A DNA stretch of 5,105 nucleotides. Source: Planctomycetota bacterium. GTDB taxonomy: Bacteria; Planctomycetota; Phycisphaerae; WQYP01. Positions within the stretch are counted from its first letter, which is position 1; each line of letters begins with the position of its first letter. A program made the position numbers and the translations under genes. Under the pieces are notes generated by a model. The model was not told the origin of the DNA. It saw only the letters and a list, made by a program, of their open reading frames with translations, and did no database searches. The stretch lies in the NCBI GenBank assembly GCA_021785155.1, contig JAJYGE010000345.1, positions 1 through 5,105 of the forward strand. The letters run 5' to 3'. This document shows positions 1 through 5,105 of the stretch, one piece after another.

Positions 1-1
1 G

Positions 2-331
2 GCCACTGCGGCGCAGGTTCACGCGGCACTGCCTGACGCGCCGAGCTACTCCGCGATCCGGGCGCTGCTGCGCATTCTTGAGGACAAGGGACATCTGCAA
101 CATCGCTGCGAAAAAGGTAAATATATCTACATGCCACGCCAAACACGGACCGCGGCGGGCAAGTCGGCGTTGCAGCGGCTGGTGGAAACTTTTTTTGACA
201 GTTCGGCTCCGAAGGCTGTCGCAGCACTGCTGGCGACATCGGATGCCGCACTTTCTGATCAACAGCTTGATGAAATCTCCGCCATGATCACACAGGCCCG
301 TGCCAGGAGGAAACGCCATGAACGCCAATGA
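2..331 (+). CDS. BlaI/MecI-family transcriptional repressor, 5'-truncated by window edge
   Basis: The frame is open from base 2 to a TGA at 329-331, giving the last 109 residues; the start codon lies upstream. The visible part begins in the helix-turn-helix: ATAAQVHAALPDAP, then the presumed recognition helix SYSAIRALLRILEDKGHL, then a basic wing ending GKYIYMP. A C-terminal helical dimerisation part follows (SALQRLVETFFDSS and SDQQLDEISAMITQARARR). Family members are usually about 120-130 residues, so roughly the first 15-25 are missing. Known family role: a dimeric repressor that binds palindromic operators, usually including its own promoter, and is inactivated when the partner M56 protease is triggered. 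The adjoining M56 gene fits that pairing. The tail is strongly basic (RARRKRHERQ). The region aligned by eye to the Asn-Phe bond cleaved in staphylococcal BlaI/MecI reads AVAALLATS here, so that dipeptide is not conserved. The family call is firm; the regulon is unknown. No gene symbol is assigned because a link to beta-lactams is not shown. Confidence 0.93.
   Translation, partial: ATAAQVHAALPDAPSYSAIRALLRILEDKGHLQHRCEKGKYIYMPRQTRTAAGKSALQRLVETFFDSSAPKAVAALLATSDAALSDQQLDEISAMITQARARRKRHERQ
305..310 (+). promoter_or_regulatory. Shine-Dalgarno AGGAGG of the M56 gene, inside the repressor gene
   Basis: A perfect AGGAGG sits seven bases before the ATG at 318. It decides the start. The same frame also has a GTG at 300, but that codon lies before the AGGAGG and has no comparable ribosome-binding site of its own. 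The site lies within the last codons of the repressor (encoding part of ARARRKR), so ribosomes finishing the repressor pass through it, which favours translational coupling. Confidence 0.85.
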
Positions 332-3300
332 TATCCCCTTATTACGTTCCATCGAATGGCTCGCAATTCTCTGCGACGTACTGGTCAAAGGGGCCGTGCT
401 GTTGTTCGTGGCCAGCCTGATCACCATGGCAATGCGCAAAGCCTCGGCTGCCGCGCGGCACCTGGTCTGGGCTATTGCACTATGCGGTGTGCTGATGCTG
501 CCGCTGTTCTCGGTGGTGGTGCCAAGCCTCCGCTTGCCCATCCTGCCGACGTTTACAACAGTTGCGCCCAGGCACGCATCGGCAACGCAAGTACGCGTTT
601 TGCCGGCCCGCACGCCACCCGTTCGCCCGTCCCTGATGGTAACTGCCGGCGCACCGGCGGATCACAATGCCATCCCGCTGCCGCGCACCGCTTTGCGTGC
701 GCCTGTCACACCGCATGTCAACGCTACTGCCGGCCCGCACAATGGTATGTTGGCCGCAGCCCCAACCGCCCGGACAAGGCCGATGACCACAGCAATAGCG
801 CACTGGATGGCCATCCGCTGGCCATTGCTGCTCTTGGCAATTTGGAGCATCGGGGTGGCCTTGATCGGCCTGGTCGGGCTGATGGGATACATGCGACTGG
901 CCTGGCGGCTGGCGCGGGCCAGAACAATATCAACTGGTTCAATCGCGCTATTGGCGGCGGGAATATGCCGGGAACTCAAGCTGGGCCGGCCCGTGCGAAT
1001 TGCCATCGACGATAGCCTCCTGATTCCCCTGGCACACGGCGTATTTCGCCCGCGCGTGCTGCTGCCGAGCGCTGCGGAATCCTGGCCGAGCGATAAATTG
1101 AGGACTGTTTTGCTGCACGAGCTGGCCCATGTAGCGCGGTGGGATTGTGCCAGTCTTTTATTTGGCCAGATTGCCTGCACGTTGCACTGGCCCGATCCAT
1201 TGGTATGGGGGAGTTGGCGGCGGCTGCGCAGTGAATGTGAACGCGCCTGCGATGACGCTGTGCTGCGTTGCTCAACAGCGCCGGCGGATTATGCCGAAAA
1301 CCTGCTGGCCATCGCGCGTGACCTGCGTCCCGCCGTGCTGCCGCTGCCGGCAACTGTGGCCATGGCCCGGCCATCAGAACTCAAAGGCCGCATTATAGCG
1401 ATTCTCGATGAGCGCAGAAATCGACGGCCCATACCAGTGGGGCGGGCCGTCGGTATGCTGTTGGTCGGTACTCTGATAGTGGCGTCATTTGCAGCCCTGC
1501 ATCTGCAAGCCAAGGCTCCGGTACGCACCGGGCAGCCCAACAAAACCCAGACCGTAATTACGCCCGTTGCGCAGCAAAAAACCATGACCCTCACCGTGAT
1601 CGACAAACAAACCGGCAAGCCGCTGCCGGGGGTGAAGGTTCATGCGATTATCCATAACGAAGTTGTAACAACGCGGTACACTGGCGCGTCGGGGACCACC
1701 ACGCTGCCGCTGCCGCGGAGTAATTCCAGCATCTTCCTTGTCCAAGTGATGCCGAAAAATTTCGTCCACATAATCCTGGAATGGTTGCCGCATGCTGGAA
1801 AGCTGCAACGTATACCGCATCGGTATGTTCTTACAGTGACGCGGGGAACAGCCATTTCCGGCCACGTTGTGGATGACGCGGGAAAGCCGGTGGCGCAGGC
1901 CCATGTCAGATTGATGATCAACGCGCATGGAATATCGCCTCACGCAATGATTGACTGGTCCCCAATCACGGTTCTTACGGATGCCAATGGTGTGTGGCAC
2001 TATGACGGTGTCCCGGCACACGGTGTCGCGCACGTTACAGTTGGCGTATGGGACTACAACTATGTGTGGGGGTCACGACTGCTGCATTTGCAAACATTTC
2101 AGAACTTAGCGCCGCTCCGCAAAGGTACCGCGACTTTCACCTTGCAACGTGGTGTTATGGTGCGTGGCGTCGTGCGTGATCCAAATGGAAAGCCATTAGC
2201 GGGCGCTAAGGTTCTTGTTGCCCCTTGGCGCTTCGGCATAAATGTGCCATCCCCGATGGTGACTGATTCCATGGGACGGTTCTCCTTCGCTGCCACTCCA
2301 GGCCACAATGTAGTTTTGACCGCAACGGCCAAACGCTTCGGTGCCGCGCTTACGCAACTTACCATGGCTCAAACACCTCGGATTATCTCGTTGAAGCTCA
2401 CTGCTCCGCATGAACTGACCGGTTGCGTAGTAAATCAAAGCGGAATTCCCCTTGCGGGTGCCGGTGTATATGTCGACACTTGGCGCGGCTACCGTACGCT
2501 GGCACACAGCATGCGAACCGACCTCCGAGGGCGATTTGTCTGGCAGAATGCTCCGGCCGGAAAGATACTCGTAAACATCAGCACCCACGGCGGCTATCCA
2601 TTCACAATGGATGTTCCCGTTTGGCCCGGGAAGTCCAATGTTATCACCGTGCGGCATGAGGTAACCGTCCACGGCACGGTCGTAAATGCTAAAACCGGCA
2701 AACCGATCAAGAAATTCACCATTATCCGCGGCTGTATCTTCGCTTCCAGTTCAAAAAATCCGCCTACACCGAAGCAGATAAGCTGGAATCACATGAACCC
2801 CAAAACGATCATGGGTAATGGCCATTTTATTTACGCAATGCCGAACCAGCGTGCGGCCTACGCGATTCGAATAGAAGCCAGTGGTTATCTTCCGGCGGAT
2901 TCCAGGCTTTTCCGTAATAGCAAACGCAACATATCGCTTAGGTTTAAATTGGTACCGTCGCAGGACATTTCCGCTACGGTGCTGAACCCGAATGGCACAC
3001 CAGCCGTCGGTGCCAAGGCAATTCTGGTACCCGCACGCAAGATTGCGATGATTGGCTTCGGCACCTGGTCGTCATTGCAGGGCGATATAAAGAGACAAGT
3101 CGATGCACACGGACATTTGCGGTTTAAGCCCCAACGCGGCGCATACCTGTTGGCGATTTATAACCGCATGGGCTACGCCGTGCTGACGCACAACGCCCTG
3201 CAAAAATCGCCCAAAGTCGTGCTGACAAAATGGGTTCACGTTCGCGGCAAATTACTTTTTGGCAACAAACCCGCGCCGAAACGGAACGTGCAGGCAACCA

Positions 3301-5033
3301 TCAGCATGCACTGGGGTCCTAACACACCCCCGCCATATGATCATGGCATCATGTGGCAAATCTTGACGACAACGGACAGCCAAGGCCGATTTTTTATCCC
3401 GCAAGTTCCCGCCGGAACCGGTTCAATCGCAATGACTATCTCTCAGGAACCGGCGGGCGGACCATCCTACATGGGCAGCACCGAATTTTCCCAGCCGCTG
3501 GTGTTAAAGCCGGGGAAAACAAACCACATTATTCTTGGTGGCATGGGACGGACTGTGGAAGGATCCGTCGAGATTCCAAAATCGCTGTCGCATCGCCACG
3601 ACTGGTATTTCCAGATTGGTGATGTAATGACCAAGTTCCGCCCCCTTCCGATGCCCGCAAATATCAAACACGGCACCCCTGCCCACCAATTAGCATGGTT
3701 GAAAGCCTTTGCGGCCACGCCCAAAGGGAAGGCTACGATAATCGCTAACCAGAAGTGGTGGGGGGTACGCGCCCACGGCTACGGCTTCCTCGTCAGGCCG
3801 GATGACACTTTCGTCATCCATAATGTCCTGCCGGGGACCTATCGCATCTACCTTAATGCCATCCACATTCGCCATCCCCGTGCAGTTGGCGTTTATTCCG
3901 ACACCGCTGGCCGAGTGGCCGGCACGTTCACCGTTCCACCAATCCCCGGCGGAGTAACGGATGTGCCGCTGAAAATTCCGCCATTGAAACTGGTGCCCGT
4001 AAAAACCGCCAAGCCCGCCGATCCACCCGCTCTGGCACCCGCCGCGAAAACCCCGCCTGCGGTTAAAACCGTGCCCGCAGTGCGGCTGTTCCGCACAATT
4101 CATGTGCACTTAACAGTTATCGACGCGGCGACGGGTCTAACTGTTCCACGTTTTCGGGTCACCCAAGGACTTATACCTCTGGCAAGAACGCCGGAAGAAG
4201 GCAACGCGGCGGGCGCGGTTTGGAACGCCAAGCGAACCATCACTTATTTTGGAACAGGGCAGTACGTCATTTCCTTTAAAGCCGGCCATTTGCGCCATAT
4301 TATCCGGGTTGGTGCGAATGGTTACGCGTCGACCGATTCAAGGACGTTCGGAAATGACCGGCCCGATGTCCACCTGCATATATTTCTTGCCGCTGGCCCT
4401 CCGATCAAAATTGTCGCCTTAAATCCGGACGGCAAACCAGCCATAAAAGCCCGAGGGATTCTCGTGCCGAACAAGGGGAGCGCTTGGATTAATTATGGCC
4501 ACACTTATCATTCAGAATCCGCTGGGGACGTTCATGCGTATGCGGACAACCATGGCCTGTTGCGGTTTCCCGCGCAGCACGAAGCCTATCAGATCACGGT
4601 GTACGATCACCTCGGCAGCGCAATTGTGCAACAAAGCGAATTAGAGAAATCAAATCTCGTAAGATTGAGGCCCTGGGGGCGAATCAACGTGAAATTGGCA
4701 CTGGGATTTCTGGCGTTAAAATCGGCGGCGGGTCAGGTGATTGAGGCGTCATCCCCGGCCTCGAAATCTGGTCCAGTCGTGGTTTTTGGGGCACAAGGAG
4801 TGACTAATCATAGCGGCCAAGCTGCCCTTACGCATTTGCCGCCCGGTCCGACATGGGTGTTCTGGGTGCCCCCATTGGCTGCTGGCAAAGCAGACAAAAG
4901 GTATTCGGGATTGGTTGGCAAACGCGTGGTCGTAAAGTCCGGGCATACCGTAAGTGTCGATCTCGGTGGGGTGGCGAGGCCCGTGATCGGCGGTGCGATA
5001 TTTCCGCCGAAATCAAGCGGCCAGACGCATTGA
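318..5033 (+). CDS. Giant BlaR1-type M56 membrane metallopeptidase with carboxypeptidase-regulatory-like repeats
   Basis: This 1571-residue protein starts at ATG 318, 14 bases inside the repressor gene. Predicted membrane segments lie near residues 16-38, 48-70, 168-193 and 376-396. The basic loop RKASAAARH after the first fits the positive-inside rule. By BlaR1 topology the 71-165 loop is periplasmic, the 194-375 protease loop cytoplasmic, and everything after 396 periplasmic. The zinc site is HELAH (267-271) with E308 of ECERACDDAV, 37 residues downstream, as expected for M56. Residues 423-781 hold four carboxypeptidase-regulatory-like modules. Residues 782-1224 hold a second, compound block. 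A Pro/Ala linker follows (1221-1257), then residues 1261-1566 repeat 782-1089. Staphylococcal BlaR1 is only about 600 residues and ends in a penicillin-binding sensor; no such domain is seen here. Likely role (inferred): a receptor that senses an unknown envelope ligand and relieves repression by the adjacent BlaI-like protein. The M56 call is firm; the ligand and substrate are unknown. Confidence 0.93.
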   Translation: MNANDIPLLRSIEWLAILCDVLVKGAVLLFVASLITMAMRKASAAARHLVWAIALCGVLMLPLFSVVVPSLRLPILPTFTTVAPRHASATQVRVLPARTPPVRPSLMVTAGAPADHNAIPLPRTALRAPVTPHVNATAGPHNGMLAAAPTARTRPMTTAIAHWMAIRWPLLLLAIWSIGVALIGLVGLMGYMRLAWRLARARTISTGSIALLAAGICRELKLGRPVRIAIDDSLLIPLAHGVFRPRVLLPSAAESWPSDKLRTVLLHELAHVARWDCASLLFGQIACTLHWPDPLVWGSWRRLRSECERACDDAVLRCSTAPADYAENLLAIARDLRPAVLPLPATVAMARPSELKGRIIAILDERRNRRPIPVGRAVGMLLVGTLIVASFAALHLQAKAPVRTGQPNKTQTVITPVAQQKTMTLTVIDKQTGKPLPGVKVHAIIHNEVVTTRYTGASGTTTLPLPRSNSSIFLVQVMPKNFVHIILEWLPHAGKLQRIPHRYVLTVTRGTAISGHVVDDAGKPVAQAHVRLMINAHGISPHAMIDWSPITVLTDANGVWHYDGVPAHGVAHVTVGVWDYNYVWGSRLLHLQTFQNLAPLRKGTATFTLQRGVMVRGVVRDPNGKPLAGAKVLVAPWRFGINVPSPMVTDSMGRFSFAATPGHNVVLTATAKRFGAALTQLTMAQTPRIISLKLTAPHELTGCVVNQSGIPLAGAGVYVDTWRGYRTLAHSMRTDLRGRFVWQNAPAGKILVNISTHGGYPFTMDVPVWPGKSNVITVRHEVTVHGTVVNAKTGKPIKKFTIIRGCIFASSSKNPPTPKQISWNHMNPKTIMGNGHFIYAMPNQRAAYAIRIEASGYLPADSRLFRNSKRNISLRFKLVPSQDISATVLNPNGTPAVGAKAILVPARKIAMIGFGTWSSLQGDIKRQVDAHGHLRFKPQRGAYLLAIYNRMGYAVLTHNALQKSPKVVLTKWVHVRGKLLFGNKPAPKRNVQATISMHWGPNTPPPYDHGIMWQILTTTDSQGRFFIPQVPAGTGSIAMTISQEPAGGPSYMGSTEFSQPLVLKPGKTNHIILGGMGRTVEGSVEIPKSLSHRHDWYFQIGDVMTKFRPLPMPANIKHGTPAHQLAWLKAFAATPKGKATIIANQKWWGVRAHGYGFLVRPDDTFVIHNVLPGTYRIYLNAIHIRHPRAVGVYSDTAGRVAGTFTVPPIPGGVTDVPLKIPPLKLVPVKTAKPADPPALAPAAKTPPAVKTVPAVRLFRTIHVHLTVIDAATGLTVPRFRVTQGLIPLARTPEEGNAAGAVWNAKRTITYFGTGQYVISFKAGHLRHIIRVGANGYASTDSRTFGNDRPDVHLHIFLAAGPPIKIVALNPDGKPAIKARGILVPNKGSAWINYGHTYHSESAGDVHAYADNHGLLRFPAQHEAYQITVYDHLGSAIVQQSELEKSNLVRLRPWGRINVKLALGFLALKSAAGQVIEASSPASKSGPVVVFGAQGVTNHSGQAALTHLPPGPTWVFWVPPLAAGKADKRYSGLVGKRVVVKSGHTVSVDLGGVARPVIGGAIFPPKSSGQTH
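1116..1241 (+). other. M56 zinc-peptidase active site (HEXXH ... E-x-x-C-D)
   Basis: HELAH at residues 267-271 supplies two histidine zinc ligands (H267, H271) and the catalytic glutamate E268. The gluzincin-like third ligand is most likely E308 in ECERACDDAV, just before the C-D pair (C311-D312) typical of BlaR1/MecR1 relatives. The intervening HVARWD and HWPDPLVW segments also match the family pattern (H-x-x-R-x-D, then an N/D-P-x-x-W turn). All expected catalytic residues are present, so the protease is predicted to be active and not a pseudo-enzyme. Confidence 0.9.
1584..2660 (+). other. Four tandem carboxypeptidase-regulatory-like beta-sandwich modules
   Basis: This segment covers residues 423-781. 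Each module opens with a strand followed by a G-K-P-type turn: LTVIDKQTGKPLPGVKV (from about 425), ISGHVVDDAGKPVAQAHV (from 513), VRGVVRDPNGKPLAGAKV (from 615) and LTGCVVNQSGIPLAGAGV (from 700). Later in modules two to four comes a T-D-x-x-G-x-x-x-x-x strand-turn: TDANGVWHYDGVPAHG, TDSMGRFSFAATPGHN and TDLRGRFVWQNAPAGK. This is the classic CarboxypepD_reg-like (PF13620-type) pattern. Such modules are small extracytoplasmic beta-sandwiches, often used as spacers or binding folds. They sit after the last membrane segment, where BlaR1 has its sensor. The domain type is well supported; a binding function is only inferred. Confidence 0.82.
2661..3584 (+). repeat. Internal protein duplication, copy 1 (residues about 782-1089)
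   Basis: This is the first copy of a roughly 305-residue compound block made of three beta-sandwich-like modules. It begins VTVHGTVVNAKTGKPIKKF and runs through GYLPADSRLFRN, TVLNPNGTPAVGAKAILVP, DAHGHLRFKPQRGAYLLAIY and WVHVRGKL, ending at LGGMGRTVEGSVEIPKS. Corresponding positions in copy 2 are 476-481 residues later, with few gaps. A hand count over the ungapped stretch 854-905 against 1333-1384 gives 22 identities in 52 positions. The repeat is clear in protein but only patchy in DNA, so the duplication is old or has diverged fast. Confidence 0.85.
3543..3989 (+). other. Capping beta module of copy 1, with planctomycete-style signature
   Basis: This segment covers residues about 1076-1224. 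It opens with GRTVEGSVEIPKS, continues through a polar stretch with TPAHQLAWLKAFAATPKGKA, then a strand pair FLVRPDDTFVIHNVLPGTYR, and ends with AGTFTVPPIPGGVTDVPLKI. From memory, this order (G-R-x-V-x-G, a W-L-x-x-x-x-x-T-P-x-G-K/R-A helix, D-x-x-F-x-I-x-x-V-x-P-G-T-Y, then T-V-P-x-x-P-G-G) recurs at the end of carboxypeptidase-regulatory-like arrays in planctomycete proteins. It has no full counterpart after copy 2, where only the opening strand remains. Its function is unknown. Confidence 0.55.
3978..4088 (+). other. Pro/Ala/Lys-rich linker between the duplicated blocks
   Basis: Residues about 1221-1257 are low-complexity: alternating Pro, Ala, Val and Lys with short echoes such as PVKTAKPADPP, PAAKTPPAVKT and VPAVR. 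No secondary structure is expected. It joins the end of the copy 1 capping module to the start of copy 2, and it resembles the shorter Pro/Gln/Thr linker at about 397-422 between the last membrane segment and the first module. Both linkers lead into an LTVID strand. It probably acts as a flexible or extended spacer in the periplasm. Confidence 0.7.
4098..5015 (+). repeat. Internal protein duplication, copy 2 (residues about 1261-1566)
   Basis: This is the second copy of the compound block. Matching landmarks are IHVHLTVIDAATGLTVPRF, GYASTDSRTFGN, ALNPDGKPAIKARGILVP, DNHGLLRFPAQHEAYQITVY, WGRINVKL and LGGVARPVIGGAIFPPKS. The last landmark corresponds to the opening strand of the copy 1 capping module. 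Five residues later the protein stops (SGQTH), so the roughly 130 residues that follow this point in copy 1 are missing. The second half of the W-G-R-I-N module is shorter than in copy 1 (about 5 residues net) and lacks the HWGPNTPPPYDHG-like insertion. Confidence 0.85.
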
Positions 5034-5057
5034 TGCCCGGCGTTGCGCCGGTGGGCA
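5034..5057 (+). other. GC-rich hairpin just after the M56 stop codon
   Basis: TGCCC (5034-5038) can pair with GGGCA (5053-5057), and inside it GGCG (5039-5042) pairs with CGCC (5046-5049) around a TTG loop, leaving a GGT bulge. An alternative is a perfect six-base stem CCGGCG/CGCCGG (5037-5042 with 5046-5051). No run of T follows, so this is not a canonical intrinsic terminator. It could be a pause or mRNA 3'-end structure, or chance in GC-rich sequence. The remaining bases to the window end (5058-5105) show nothing I can name. Confidence 0.3.
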
Positions 5058-5105
5058 CCTCCCAAACGACTGTTCCATTTATCGCTGTGTCCGATTGCCG
5101 GCGTC

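Noticed and set aside
78..287. Small forward reading frame of 69 codons overlapping the repressor
   Set aside because: It lies entirely inside the BlaI-family coding sequence in another frame, has a composition typical of a shadow frame (many Arg, Cys, His) and no ribosome-binding site.
300..317. Six-residue longer protease starting at GTG 300
   Set aside because: AGGAGG lies between this GTG and the ATG at 318, at ideal spacing for the ATG; the GTG has no Shine-Dalgarno of its own.
356..1015. 219-codon forward frame inside the protease gene
   Set aside because: It is a shadow of the GC-rich M56 frame; the translation shows no domain, and the M56 frame over the same bases has clear membrane helices and family motifs.
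662..1180. 172-codon reverse-strand frame antisense to the protease
   Set aside because: It is opposite the conserved M56 core and has no recognisable motif or start context; GC-rich coding DNA commonly leaves such antisense frames open.
1485..2033. 182-codon reverse-strand frame antisense to the first beta modules
   Set aside because: It has no recognisable domain, no ribosome-binding site seen, and the sense strand carries clear repeated modules.
2691..2702. K-T-G motif of penicillin-binding proteins (AKTGKP, residues 791-796)
   Set aside because: It occurs in the normal G-K-P turn of a carboxypeptidase-regulatory-like module, and there is no matching S-x-x-K and S-x-N set with proper spacing, so it does not support a beta-lactam sensor.
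5034..5105. Rho-independent terminator after the protease gene
   Set aside because: A hairpin is present but it is bulged or short, and the following bases (CCTCCCAAACG) contain no T-tract.

Overview
The window holds one two-gene regulatory operon read left to right. It consists of the 3' part of a BlaI/MecI-family winged-helix repressor (positions 2-331) and an unusually large M56 (BlaR1/MecR1-type) membrane zinc peptidase of 1571 residues (318-5033). The genes overlap by 14 bases, and the Shine-Dalgarno of the second lies inside the first. Together they form the familiar layout in which a membrane sensor-protease inactivates a DNA-bound repressor. The promoter and operator would lie upstream of the window.

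The peptidase has the BlaR1 plan for about 400 residues: four predicted membrane segments, a zinc site HELAH and the downstream glutamate of an E-x-x-C-D motif. The usual penicillin-binding sensor after the last membrane segment is absent. About 1150 residues of predicted periplasmic beta-sandwich modules of the carboxypeptidase-regulatory-like type take its place. The main unexpected finding is an internal duplication: residues about 782-1089 recur as residues about 1261-1566 in the same order. The second copy stops just after entering the domain that completes the first copy, so the C-terminus looks truncated relative to its own internal paralogue.

The organism is most likely a planctomycete (Planctomycetota, possibly a Phycisphaerae-like lineage). 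The reasons are the style of the M56 core, the stacking of carboxypeptidase-regulatory-like modules on a signalling or protease core, and a module with a G-R-x-V-x-G start and a late P-G-T-Y and T-V-P-x-x-P-G-G signature that I associate from memory with planctomycete proteins. This is inference; Acidobacteriota or Verrucomicrobiota remain possible.

The whole window except the last 72 bases is coding. Those 72 bases contain a GC-rich hairpin without a T-tract, and a stop/start overlap (TGATG) that might begin another gene, though too little is visible to call one. No RNA genes, insertion sequences or CRISPR arrays were seen.
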